This document shows, piece after piece, positions 16,392 to 28,423 of a stretch of 41,919 nt of DNA; the first letter of the stretch is position 1; every line of letters starts with the position of its first letter. Position numbers and translations under genes: made by a program. This DNA comes from Pullibacteroides sp964436335 (GTDB taxonomy: Bacteria; Bacteroidota; Bacteroidia; Bacteroidales; P3), in assembly GCA_964436335.1 (NCBI GenBank), contig CAYTCD010000003.1, positions 1 through 41,919 of the forward strand. Reading direction: 5' to 3'. The notes beneath the pieces were generated by a model that had not been told where the DNA came from, did no database searches, and saw only the letters and a program-made list of their open reading frames with translations.

Positions 16392-16613
16392 ATGTATTGG
16401 ACGTTAGAAATGGCCTCAAAATTGGAAGATGCCCCCTGGCCGGCATCGAAATCGGAACTTATCGACTACGCACAGCGTTCGGGGCTTCCGCAAGAAATCC
16501 TTGAAAATCTTGAGGAACTGGAAGACGAAGGTATCGTTTACGACGGTATCGAAGAAATCTGGCCCGACTATCCCACCAAAGAAGATTTCTTTTTTCACGA
16601 AGACGAATACTAA
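16392..16613 (+). CDS. DUF2795 domain protein, 73 aa
   Basis: A small acidic protein (MYWTLEMASKLEDAPWPASKSELIDYAQRSG...) whose whole length fits the DUF2795 family: a helical N-terminal half with PWPASKSELIDYA, a second helix LPQEILENLEELEDEG, and the conserved tail IWPDYPTKEDFFFHEDEY. It has no signal peptide and is probably cytosolic. Function is not known. The gene stands alone: a promoter-bearing repeat lies upstream, a strong Shine-Dalgarno site sets the start, and a perfect palindromic terminator lies downstream. Such isolation with a strong ribosome site suggests high or separately controlled expression, which is inference. Confidence 0.88.
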   Translation: MYWTLEMASKLEDAPWPASKSELIDYAQRSGLPQEILENLEELEDEGIVYDGIEEIWPDYPTKEDFFFHEDEY

Positions 16614-16661
16614 ACCTCAGGTCAATCTTTTTAGCACCGGGCCTATTTTTTCATAAACAAA

Positions 16662-16699
16662 GCGGGGAGGAAAAATGCATTTGCATTTTTCCTCCCCGC
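16662..16699. terminator. Bidirectional terminator, 18-bp perfect stem
   Basis: GCGGGGAGGAAAAATGCA (16662-16679) pairs without mismatch with 16682-16699 around a 2-nt core. It lies between the convergent DUF2795 and T9SS genes and can serve both. The A/T blocks sit inside the stem rather than as a free U-tract. Confidence 0.8.
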
Positions 16700-16719
16700 C
16701 CGAATTCCGATAGGGCAAC

Positions 16720-19700
16720 TTATCGGGCCACCACCAAACGGGTTACGAGTCTGGAACCATCCGGTTGTGTAACGGTAATCAGATAAAGCCCTTGCGGTTG
16801 GTTCAATCTTACTTCCTGAACACCGGCGGCGATTTCCTGTACCTGTACTTTCCTGCCGTCCATACCGAAAATTTCGAGCGTGCCGCCCAAACGGGTTTCG
16901 ATCCGTACTTTTCCATCCACACAAGGATTGGGAACAACGCTTATTTTCGATTCCTGAACCGGTTCATTGCTCACCGTATTGAACTTCACCCACACCGTAT
17001 CCGAAAAACGTTCGTTATCTACCGCACAAACGCCGGCCACGTGTTCCACAGCGGGATTTACCGATGGCAACACACAGCTGAAATCTTCTACATGCTCATA
17101 CAATTCCCAATCCAGGAAAATCTTGAAATACTGCGCTTTTTCACCGCGAGGCATTTCGTAGGAAATCACCCATTCACCGTTCACATCTTCCACTTTCACG
17201 TTTATCGGTGTGGCCACATAGTTGCCTACCGCAACCGTGCGGGTAATCATCGGAGACGTTCCTTCTTCATATACAGCCTTCAAACCTAAAGTGTGCTGGC
17301 CGTCAGGAAGGTTTTCAAACACATAACTTGTATCGGAGGCCGAAAGCACCGCCACACGGGCGTTGTTCATATACACTTCGAAGCCTTGGGCGGGTCTTAC
17401 CTTCTGACCATGCGAAAGCGTATAGGAAAGGTCATCAATCTGCAACACACTGGCATCGTTCGATACGCAATGGATGGCAAAATAGCGGGCATTGTCGGGC
17501 AATTCAAAACTGTATTCGATCCATTCCTTGGTGGTTTCTACAAAATCACCTTCCGAAACCTTCACAAAGTTGCCGAAATTATCATCGGTGGTTGAATAAA
17601 GCACCACGAAACGTTCTGGATCTACATTACCGATCTGCGGACCCTTCGCCCAAAATTTCAGGATTCCACCACCATCCACAGCGCGTACCAACCAATCGTC
17701 GTTGCGCACCGTGTATAAAGCACACAGCATCTTGTTGCCCGAATGCGTGCTCCAATATGTGTATTCGTTTACCGGTGGGAACGTGGAGAAGGGATTGAAC
17801 ACTATCCACGATTGGTCTTCGAGGATATTCGGCCATGTGCAACCGCCAAAATAACCCTTGCTCTTTGCCCCGCCCAACTTGTACTGGCCTATCTGTTCTA
17901 TTTCAAAATCGGCATAGGTTTCAAAACCGTCCGTAAAATTGCGGTTTTCTTTCTGTTTCCAATTAAAGACAACCCGATGGTCTTCCTGCACAAATCCGGT
18001 AAGTTCGGGTTCGGGCATAGCCAGAACAAAGTCTTCCAATACTTGTTCCGTTTCGTCTTCCACTCTAAGGTTTTCCTTTACCAGGCGGTCATAATAATCA
18101 ACCATGGCGAATAGTTCGTAATTTCCTCTTCTTACACCGGTGAGCTTAACTTTACCGGATTCATCGCCCATGGCCGAATATTCTCCTTCTGTGGAAAAGA
18201 GCGAAATGTGTACATTTTTGAGCGCTTCTCCATTCGCCGTACGGCACACAAAGGTTTTATCGAAACCATTGCCAACATAACCCACTTCAACCGAAACTTC
18301 TTCCGAACATCCATATTCATTATAAGCCGATACAGAAAGGGTGTAATAGCCTTGTTCTTTCAATTCGGCCGTGTAGGTCATGTCGTTTCCGGGCAAACCT
18401 TGCTTAACCGTATCGAGCGTTACTAATGCGGCTCCTTCTATGCTGTAGGAAACAATCAGGCCGTTCAAGGCAACCAAAGCGTTTCCATCTACATCTTCCG
18501 AAGGATTGGTCCAGGAAAGATTCACTTGCAGCAGGTCGGCGTCGGTGGAGGTTATTTCCAGTCCGCTTACGGGTTTAGGTGCGGGATAGAAAATCTTGTC
18601 TTCCATCTTTATCGTCAAGACCGTATCTTTTTCCAAGCGCAATTCCGCCTGATAAGTTTCATAAAGACTATGGCGCAATTCCATTTTGTAACGGCCGGTG
18701 TAAAGATCCGTCAGGGCAACCTTTCCCGTGGCGGAAGTGGTGGCCGTATAGGCTTCTTCTCCTTCCGGATAAAGCGGGAGCAACGATACCGACACATTTT
18801 CTATCGGTGCGGAGAGTTTGCTGGTTACTGTCAGGTCGAACGAATAACCCTTTCCCATATAGCCGGCTTCCAGAATCCCCGAAAGCGGTGATTCACCTTT
18901 ATCGTTGACAGCATAAGCCCTCACATAATAAAAGCCTTCCTTGTCGAAAGTACGGTCAACCGTTTGCGCCGAACCCGGCTGTAATGCGGAGAGGGTTTGC
19001 GAAATCATGCTCTCCTGACCCAATTCATCGGTAAAATTACGATAGCGCGACCATTGCATAACCACATCCACCGGTGCGGAGAGGTCCTCATTGCCCAAGG
19101 TTTTGGCCGGAACGGTAAAACTTACCGAAAGTTTGCGTTCAAGCGCTTCGGTGTTTGCGTCGTTCACGGCAAGATCTGTAATAAGACCCGGAACTTCAGG
19201 TAAGGTTAGTTGGTTTATTTCAAAATCATCAATAAAATAAGAGTCATCGCCCACGGCGCGGAAGGAAATATCGAGCGGACCGTTTTCCTTGGCGATGAAC
19301 CTGTAGGTGTATTTATCAAAATAACGGTAAGGTTTTATCGCGCTGACCCCTTCTCCCTGCTTGGGAAGTGTCAACAAGGTATCTTTTCCGTTGTAAGATA
19401 TTTCAAGCGGTTTCAGAGGGCCTTCTATCCAGCGGCCGCCATAAACAATCTTGGCATGACCTATCACATAAAACGAAAATTCGTATTCCACACCTTTGTA
19501 AACGTACAGTCCGTTGCCGATTCTAAGCCTGGATACCGTGTCCAGATTCACACCATACGAATACTTCCCTGTCCTCACCAAGGTATCAAACGGTTGCCAA
19601 TCGTATTGACGGTAATTTTCCCAATGTTGCCAACCTTCTCCTTCGGCTATCACCGCTCCTTTTTCATCGTCTTTTTCAAAACCTGTCTGATACGGATACG

Positions 19701-20883
19701 TAACGTTATAAAACGGGCAGAGCGTATGGGTAAACGGACTGTTAAAGCCGTTTACAAAAACACGGAAGGCAAAATAGAAAGTTCCTTCTTGTGTTTCGGT
19801 GTGCGTATAGGAAATCCTTTCTCCCGGTTCACGGTCCGAAAGGGAATCTATTTTGACCATATTGTCAAGGTCTTTTCCTTTCCATATTTCCACACGCATC
19901 TTGCCCGTAATCGTATTTTCCTGTAAATCGTGGGTAGGCAACGTACAATAAAAGGTTGCTTCTTTATAGTCGGCGGGGTTTTTCAAGACCCGCAAATCAG
20001 AAACGGGAGAAGCCGGTGCCCCTTGCGGGTATTTCGGGTGACAGAGAGTGGTGAAAGGTCCCAATTCTTCTTCCTTCACCTTTTGGGTGTCTCCGTCGGT
20101 AAGGTTCACTTCCCACACATAATCGCCCCGATAAAGTGTGTACCAATACAATTTGTCGGGATCACCGGCAAAAGTGAGACTGTTGGATGTACCCGCACGG
20201 ATTCCGGTGGTGGCCACCACGCTGGCGGAAGCCGTTTGCGGATTCACCCTGCAGATTTGCGCTTCCTCGTTCCGGCTGTAAACCGTATAGAGCTCACCCC
20301 TGCTGTTGAAAGCCAAACCGACAAAAGATCCATCGGAAGGCACCACACCGTCGAGGGTGATGCCGGAAGAACCGCTCGACCCCTTGATTTCTTGCGAAGT
20401 GGTGTCGGTCAAAGAAAGTTTGTAGAGCCAAGTTCCGGTGGTGGCAGACTGCAAGGCAAACAACTCTCCTGTTTTTTCGTTATAGGCCATATCGCAATTA
20501 GACGTTCCCATATAAACCGACGTTACGCCGATGATACGGATAGAGCGGGACAAAGGTTCATAGGCGATATAGAGGTTCTTTTCTTCTTCCACGCTCATGG
20601 TGATGCAATAGAACTCGTTATTGACCCAAGTTCCCGCCATTACCCTACCGTAACGGTTTATATCGGAAAGCAACGAAGGCAACACCACCGGTTCCCCTTC
20701 TCCATCCCAAACCAAAAAGTTATACTTGTCGTCTTTGTATGTTCCGAAAAAAGACTCGTCGATGTATCCCATCAGAACTTTGTCGGAATTGGGAATCTGG
20801 GAAGTTCCTCTTATCGGGAGCAATCCCAGCAAGATGCAGACCGCAACACCTAAGATGCGGATCCGGAATGATGTTTGTTTCAT
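16720..20883 (-). CDS. Large T9SS-exported multidomain adhesin-like protein, 1387 aa
   Basis: The ATG at 20883 begins MKQTSFRIRILGVAVCILLG, a signal peptide ending near GTSQ; the frame is open further upstream but has no sensible start. Residues about 35-285 form a beta-propeller-like region of repeated short strands. Then follow a first jelly-roll (YPYQTGFEKDDEKG, about 398), FnIII-like segments, a carboxypeptidase-regulatory/CnaB-like domain (about 680-760), an FnIII (about 770-865), a second CnaB-like (about 878-955), a choice-of-anchor-J / cleaved-adhesin jelly-roll (DGFETYADFEIEQ, about 984-1160) and further FnIII. The end (about 1313-1387, SVVPNPCVDGKV...GLYLITVTQPDGSRLVTRLVV) is a type A T9SS sorting domain. 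No protease or hydrolase active site is seen, so adhesion or surface binding is the best guess. It is divergent from a TPR-HTH regulator. Confidence 0.88.
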   Translation of the reverse strand: MKQTSFRIRILGVAVCILLGLLPIRGTSQIPNSDKVLMGYIDESFFGTYKDDKYNFLVWDGEGEPVVLPSLLSDINRYGRVMAGTWVNNEFYCITMSVEEEKNLYIAYEPLSRSIRIIGVTSVYMGTSNCDMAYNEKTGELFALQSATTGTWLYKLSLTDTTSQEIKGSSGSSGITLDGVVPSDGSFVGLAFNSRGELYTVYSRNEEAQICRVNPQTASASVVATTGIRAGTSNSLTFAGDPDKLYWYTLYRGDYVWEVNLTDGDTQKVKEEELGPFTTLCHPKYPQGAPASPVSDLRVLKNPADYKEATFYCTLPTHDLQENTITGKMRVEIWKGKDLDNMVKIDSLSDREPGERISYTHTETQEGTFYFAFRVFVNGFNSPFTHTLCPFYNVTYPYQTGFEKDDEKGAVIAEGEGWQHWENYRQYDWQPFDTLVRTGKYSYGVNLDTVSRLRIGNGLYVYKGVEYEFSFYVIGHAKIVYGGRWIEGPLKPLEISYNGKDTLLTLPKQGEGVSAIKPYRYFDKYTYRFIAKENGPLDISFRAVGDDSYFIDDFEINQLTLPEVPGLITDLAVNDANTEALERKLSVSFTVPAKTLGNEDLSAPVDVVMQWSRYRNFTDELGQESMISQTLSALQPGSAQTVDRTFDKEGFYYVRAYAVNDKGESPLSGILEAGYMGKGYSFDLTVTSKLSAPIENVSVSLLPLYPEGEEAYTATTSATGKVALTDLYTGRYKMELRHSLYETYQAELRLEKDTVLTIKMEDKIFYPAPKPVSGLEITSTDADLLQVNLSWTNPSEDVDGNALVALNGLIVSYSIEGAALVTLDTVKQGLPGNDMTYTAELKEQGYYTLSVSAYNEYGCSEEVSVEVGYVGNGFDKTFVCRTANGEALKNVHISLFSTEGEYSAMGDESGKVKLTGVRRGNYELFAMVDYYDRLVKENLRVEDETEQVLEDFVLAMPEPELTGFVQEDHRVVFNWKQKENRNFTDGFETYADFEIEQIGQYKLGGAKSKGYFGGCTWPNILEDQSWIVFNPFSTFPPVNEYTYWSTHSGNKMLCALYTVRNDDWLVRAVDGGGILKFWAKGPQIGNVDPERFVVLYSTTDDNFGNFVKVSEGDFVETTKEWIEYSFELPDNARYFAIHCVSNDASVLQIDDLSYTLSHGQKVRPAQGFEVYMNNARVAVLSASDTSYVFENLPDGQHTLGLKAVYEEGTSPMITRTVAVGNYVATPINVKVEDVNGEWVISYEMPRGEKAQYFKIFLDWELYEHVEDFSCVLPSVNPAVEHVAGVCAVDNERFSDTVWVKFNTVSNEPVQESKISVVPNPCVDGKVRIETRLGGTLEIFGMDGRKVQVQEIAAGVQEVRLNQPQGLYLITVTQPDGSRLVTRLVVAR

Positions 20884-20895
20884 GGCAAGTGTTTT

Positions 20896-20926
20896 TAAAG
20901 TTATGTCTTGAAATCGAACAAACAAA
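20896..20926 (-). promoter_or_regulatory. Promoter of the large T9SS gene
   Basis: On the minus strand TTTG (20926-20923), a 19-nt spacer and TAACTTTA (20903-20896) fit TTTG-N19-TAnnTTTG with one mismatch. The predicted start of transcription is only a few nt before the ATG at 20883, so the leader is very short. The rest of the 276-bp gap to 21159 is AT-rich with no further feature except the promoter of the divergent gene. Confidence 0.6.
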
Positions 20927-21122
20927 TAAAACCTTCTTTTCAGCATCTTTCTTACAAACACCCTACTACAAATTTTCATATTCAATATATATCGTATTCG
21001 ACATCTCCCAACAATAAAACATAAAATATTATATATATCTTCTTTGTGAATATTAAACAAGGATGTTTTTTTATAAAAATAGTAGAAAAGATACCGCTCT
21101 GAAGCAAGCATGAAAACCTTTG

Positions 21123-21154
21123 TTTGGTGATGTAGAAAAGAAAAATTACCTTTG
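21123..21154 (+). promoter_or_regulatory. Promoter of the TPR-HTH regulator gene
   Basis: TTTG (21123-21126), 20 nt, TACCTTTG (21147-21154): a full match to the Bacteroidota consensus. The ATG is only 5 nt after the box (21160), so the message is expected to be leaderless or nearly so. Confidence 0.75.
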
Positions 21155-21159
21155 CGTCC

Positions 21160-22857
21160 ATGCGTCGGAACCGCCTTGTAACAAGAGTTTTTTGCTTTTC
21201 GGTATTGTTGCCGTTCTTTTCTGTTTTGCAGGGTGCATGGTCCGCTCCTCGGTATCCCGCCTCCGTGGTCAACGATCTTTCTCTGGCACGGCATTATCTC
21301 TATATCAATGAAGATTCTTCCTTGCTGTTCAACAACCGGGTGTATGATTGGGCCATCAAGAACCGTCAGCGCACGCTCGAAAGCGAAGTATTGCTGATGA
21401 AGGGGGAAATATGGCTCTATAAAGGATATCTGGACAATGTATATGAAATTTGCCAGACGGTAAGGGAGAATGCCCAAAACACCGGAAACCGTGATCTTCT
21501 GGTATCGGCAATGTTGTTGCAAGGCCGCTATTTCACCGAAATGAATGTTTTCGACAAAGCCTATGCCGCATTGTCTTCGGCCGGTGAAATCGCCGCACAA
21601 ATCAAGGACAGCAATGCCACAGCAAACATTCTCAACGCTTTCGGTGTTTTACACGACCTTCAAAAAGAACATGAACAAGCCTTGGACTATTACAATGAGG
21701 CACTTTCTTTTGCAAACGGAGAAGAAGACGCCCTTTTGCGTATCCGCCTATTCAATAATATCGCCATCATCTACACAGAACAAGGTAACATAAAGGAAGC
21801 GAAAAATCTGCTTAACCGCTGTATCCGCCATATAGAAGAACGCCATATCGCTTTCGGCATGGATCGGCTGTACATGAACCTGGCTCCTGTCTATATCACA
21901 ACCGGAGATATGGACTCCGCCTTATTTAACCTGCAGATGTCACTTGAAATAGCCCGCAAACACAACAACCGGTCCAGTGTGGCGCGGGCCTTGATTTATC
22001 AAGGATATGTTTTTTTCACGCTCAACGATATCGAAAAAGCCAAGGCTGCATTTGAACAGGCCGACGCCATCGCGCTCGAACTTCAGGCAGACAATATGCA
22101 CAACATGATTCTGCAATATTTTGTCTGGATTGCAGAAGCGGAAAAAAATTACGAACAAGCGTATCTGTATCTGCAACAATTCAAACAGTCTTCCGATTCG
22201 CTGGCAAACAAGCGCAATATCGTGAATCTGGTGCGTCTCAAAATGGAGAACGAGGCCATACAGGCGGAACTCATCAACCGATACAAACTCTACCGCCTTA
22301 TTCTGTCCACAATCATTCTGGCTTTTGTTCTGCTTTTGGGTATCGTGGCTTTTTTCTATTGGTACAAACGTTCCCGCAAAATATTAAAAAACAAACAAAA
22401 AGAAAATTTCTTCCTGGCCAACGAACTGGAACAGGAAAACAAAAAGATGATTACACAAAGTATCCAGCAGCAAAAAAGGGCCAACGACCTACAGGAAATA
22501 ACCCGGCAGCTGCAACAGGCCCGCGCTTTGTTCAAACCTTCCAACCAGCCGTTGATAGACCGCACCATCATGCTTTTGAAAGGACAGGACGATGATGAAC
22601 AATGGCGGGAATTCGAAAGCCGTTTTGAGCGTGTCCATATTGATTTTTTGAAAAACCTGCAAAAGAAATATCCTAACCTGAGCCCCACCGAAAAAAGACT
22701 CTGCGCCTTTCTCAGACTTAATATGACCACGAAAGAAATCGCAAATATCATGCATGTCTCTTCCCGGGCCGTGGAACAGTCGCGCTATCGTCTCCGTAAA
22801 AAACTGGGGCTTGATAAAAAACAAGACCTCAACAATTTTCTCTGCCAATTCGATTAG
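21160..22857 (+). CDS. Membrane-anchored TPR protein with C-terminal HTH (LuxR-like) domain, 565 aa
   Basis: A signal peptide (MRRNRLVTRVFCFSVLL...WSA) is followed by about ten TPR-type helix pairs (about 40-370; for example ANILNAFGVLHDLQKEHEQALDYYNEAL written in parts, and IAIIYTEQGNIKEAKNLL). A single membrane helix (about 383-405, ILSTIILAFVLLLGIVAFF) comes next, then a cytosolic coiled coil (EQENKKMITQSIQQQKRANDLQ) and an HTH at about 505-550: LSPTEKRLCAFLRLNMTTKEIA and VSSRAVEQSRYRLRKKL. The TPR part would be periplasmic and the HTH cytosolic, a common Bacteroidota one-piece sensor-regulator layout. It has its own promoter and is divergent from the large T9SS gene, a possible target. 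The signal is unknown. Confidence 0.88.
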   Translation: MRRNRLVTRVFCFSVLLPFFSVLQGAWSAPRYPASVVNDLSLARHYLYINEDSSLLFNNRVYDWAIKNRQRTLESEVLLMKGEIWLYKGYLDNVYEICQTVRENAQNTGNRDLLVSAMLLQGRYFTEMNVFDKAYAALSSAGEIAAQIKDSNATANILNAFGVLHDLQKEHEQALDYYNEALSFANGEEDALLRIRLFNNIAIIYTEQGNIKEAKNLLNRCIRHIEERHIAFGMDRLYMNLAPVYITTGDMDSALFNLQMSLEIARKHNNRSSVARALIYQGYVFFTLNDIEKAKAAFEQADAIALELQADNMHNMILQYFVWIAEAEKNYEQAYLYLQQFKQSSDSLANKRNIVNLVRLKMENEAIQAELINRYKLYRLILSTIILAFVLLLGIVAFFYWYKRSRKILKNKQKENFFLANELEQENKKMITQSIQQQKRANDLQEITRQLQQARALFKPSNQPLIDRTIMLLKGQDDDEQWREFESRFERVHIDFLKNLQKKYPNLSPTEKRLCAFLRLNMTTKEIANIMHVSSRAVEQSRYRLRKKLGLDKKQDLNNFLCQFD

Positions 22858-22918
22858 GTGTTTTTTGAGAATCCCCACTCTTTTCAGTCTGTATAGAGAC
22901 CGTATCATATTTTTTCAT

Positions 22919-22926
22919 TACCTTTA
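22919..22926 (+). promoter_or_regulatory. Possible -7 box TACCTTTA for secA-prfB
   Basis: One mismatch to TAnnTTTG, in the 147-bp gap after the regulator stop, about 78 nt before the secA ATG. No -33 element is seen. I see no hairpin terminator for the gene before it. Confidence 0.4.
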
Positions 22927-23004
22927 ACGTTTTGTTTTTGCCGCCTGTCGTTATAGGAAAGGCCGAAACTGTTCCGGGGTTTCCCCGGCTTAAATCAAAG
23001 GATT

Positions 23005-26325
<3,321 letters not shown>

Positions 26326-26332
26326 TCGAGAT

Positions 26333-27425
26333 ATGTACGACAAGGAAAAACTGCAAGCGTTGTCCACGCGGGTGGAAACGCTGAGGAGGTGTCTTTGACA
26401 TTGCCGGCAAGGAACAATTCATAAAGGACGAAGAAGCCAAGACCCAGGCTTCCGGCTTTTGGGACGACCCCAAGGAAGCCGAAAAGATACTGAAGGGCAT
26501 CCGTCAGAAAAAAGTGTGGACAGACGCTTTCCACGCGGTACATTCCGAATGGGAAGACGCCGGCGTGATGGCGGAGATGTACGACAGCGGCGAGGTGCCC
26601 GAACAGGAGATGGAAGACTGCCTTTCCCATTTGGAGAAATCTATCGAGGAACTGGAATTCAAGAACATGCTTTCGGGCGAGGAAGACCGTATGGGCGCCA
26701 TGGTTACCATCAACTCCGGTGCCGGCGGAACCGAAAGCCAGGACTGGGCGGACATGCTCTACCGCATGTATATGCGCTGGGCCGAACGCAAGGGCTACAA
26801 GATCACCACCGTCGATTACCAGGAGGGCGAACAGGCGGGCATCAAGTCGGCCACAATAGAAGTGGAGGGGGATTTCGCTTTCGGATACCTCAAGAGCGAG
26901 AGCGGCGTGCACCGTTTGGTGCGCATTTCGCCTTTCGACGCCGGAGCGCGGCGGCACACCTCGTTTGCCTCGGTCTATGCCTACCCCATCATCGACGACA
27001 ATATCGAAATCGAAATCAATCCCGCCGACCTTACCTGGGATACTTTCCGGAGCAGCGGCCCGGGCGGACAGAACGTCAACAAGGTGGAAACCGCCGTGCG
27101 CCTCAGGCACGCGCCCTCGGGCATCATCATCGAATGCCAGGTAACGCGCTCCCAGTTGCAGAACCGCGAGAAAGCCTTGCAGATGCTTAAATCACAGCTC
27201 TACGAGATAGAGTTGCGCAAGAAACGCGAAAAGATAGACGCCATCGAGGGCAGCAAGAAAAAAATCGAATGGGGAAGCCAAATCCGCTCCTACGTGATGC
27301 AGCCTTACAAGATGGTGAAAGACCTGCGCACCGGTTGCGAGACCTCCAACGTGCAGGCGGTAATGGACGGCGACCTCGACGATTTCATCAAGGCCTACCT
27401 CATGGAATTTTCCAAAACCAATTAG
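26333..27425 (+). CDS. prfB: Peptide chain release factor 2, with programmed +1 frameshift
   Basis: RF2 ends translation at UAA and UGA. The gene starts with ATG at 26333 and runs 21 codons to an in-frame TGA (26396-26398) within AGG AGG TGT CTT TGA C. Reading shifts +1 after CTT, so that GAC (26397-26399) is read and the frame stays open to 27425; the product is about 363 aa, the normal RF2 length. Low RF2 makes ribosomes pause at UGA and shift, which gives self-control. AGGAGGT three bases before CTT is the usual stimulating Shine-Dalgarno-like element. The product has the anticodon-like SPF (RISPFDAG, about 198) and the catalytic GGQ (SSGPGGQNVNKVET, about 240). It is co-transcribed with secA (7-nt gap) and ends in a hairpin terminator. 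Not a sequencing error: site and spacing are the classic ones. Confidence 0.97.
26386..26399 (+). promoter_or_regulatory. prfB frameshift signal (SD-like element, CTT TGA C)
   Basis: AGGAGG at 26384-26389 followed by TGT, the slippery CTT (26393-26395), the TGA stop and C. The distance between the SD-like element and the shift codon is the same 3 nt as in the E. coli site. Confidence 0.93.
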
Positions 27426-27450
27426 ACAGAAGCTGCCCTATATATTAAGA

Positions 27451-27485
27451 AATCCGGCAAGGAAATATCCCTGCCGGATTTTTTA
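27451..27485 (+). terminator. Terminator after prfB
   Basis: AATCCGGCA (27451-27459) pairs with TGCCGGATT (27472-27480), followed by a T run. It ends the secA-prfB transcript; the facing GIN-domain gene ends at 27508. Confidence 0.85.
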
Positions 27486-27507
27486 TGACCGTAAGCAAAA
27501 CCTATGC

Positions 27508-28392
27508 CTATCTAACGGGAACGACAGATCCGGCACCGCTCACCGTTGATTCTACCGAAGGCGTGCCCTGATAACGGATATGCGAACTTCCGCTCACACG
27601 GGCCTTCATCTTTCTGTTCACCGTTATTTCCATATCGGAAGCACCGGAGGCTATCACAAAGAGCTCTTCCGTCATCATATCGAAACCACGGAAACGGCTT
27701 GCGCCCGAAAGTTGCACATCGGCTTTTTCCGCATAGCCTGTCCACGCTATATCTCCCGCACCCGAGAGTTCAAGGTTCATCTTGCCCGTTACCGTACAGT
27801 CGCCGATAAAAGAAGTCGAGCCCGACATCTTTATTTTAGCCTGTCCGTTCACGCGGCAGTCGCCCTTGAGCGAAGAGGCCCCCGACATAAAGATTTTCAG
27901 GCTTTCGTGCACTTTCAACATACCTTCCAATTCAGAAGCACCTGTAAGCCTTATTTCCAAAGAAGAAGCGTGGAGATTGTCCTCTATCTGTATCCTGGCC
28001 GCTCCGGAGGCACGCAACACATCCAGTTCCACACCCGCGTAAAACACATCTACATGAATCCCTGTGTTTTCTTTATCCAAACGCAAGGATTCCTTGAAGC
28101 CGAAGGTCAGAATCCCGTTCTTTTCCTCTATCTTCATGTAAGGAAACAAGGCACTGTCGGCATATACACAAATAGAATCCTTAGAAGCGGAAATCAAACG
28201 GATGTCATAGTTGCCCGAAGCTTCCACTCCATGAAAACCCGAAAAAGCATAGTTCCGGAAGGTTTCCACTTCCGACAGGCTGATGTTCCGAAGCCCCGGC
28301 AGACAGGAGATTCCCAAAAACAATGGCAAAAACGCCGCTATGAAAGAAAAAAGGAAACGCTTGGCACGGTCTGCCGAAAATACGGTTTTCAT
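27508..28392 (-). CDS. GIN-domain (DUF2807) exported protein, 294 aa
   Basis: A signal peptide (ending near LFLGISC; possibly lipidated, though the lipobox is poor) is followed by the GIN pattern: FRNYAFSGFHGVEASGNYDIRLI at the start of the domain, then a right-handed repeat of short beta strands marked by SGAS, SGAA, TGAS, SGSTS and SGAG motifs about every 20 residues to the end (AGSVVPVR). This is the DUF2807 'putative auto-transporter adhesin, head GIN domain' family; the fold is a beta solenoid in the envelope, with function unproven. It follows another GIN gene by 31 nt on the same strand and likely shares its promoter. The two proteins are only distantly alike, so this is an old pair rather than a recent duplication. 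Confidence 0.85.
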   Translation of the reverse strand: MKTVFSADRAKRFLFSFIAAFLPLFLGISCLPGLRNISLSEVETFRNYAFSGFHGVEASGNYDIRLISASKDSICVYADSALFPYMKIEEKNGILTFGFKESLRLDKENTGIHVDVFYAGVELDVLRASGAARIQIEDNLHASSLEIRLTGASELEGMLKVHESLKIFMSGASSLKGDCRVNGQAKIKMSGSTSFIGDCTVTGKMNLELSGAGDIAWTGYAEKADVQLSGASRFRGFDMMTEELFVIASGASDMEITVNRKMKARVSGSSHIRYQGTPSVESTVSGAGSVVPVR

Positions 28393-28423
28393 ATTGTATG
28401 CTTAGCTATCTTTTTACCGATGA

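Noticed and set aside
20884..21600. N-terminal extension of the large T9SS protein
   Set aside because: The open frame continues upstream, but it runs through the promoter region and into the divergent regulator gene; the signal peptide starts at 20883.
26514..27425. Short prfB starting at 26514, or a frameshift error in prfB
   Set aside because: The true start is ATG 26333; the in-frame TGA sits in the classic RF2 shift site with SD-like element and CTT, and the shifted product has the normal length.
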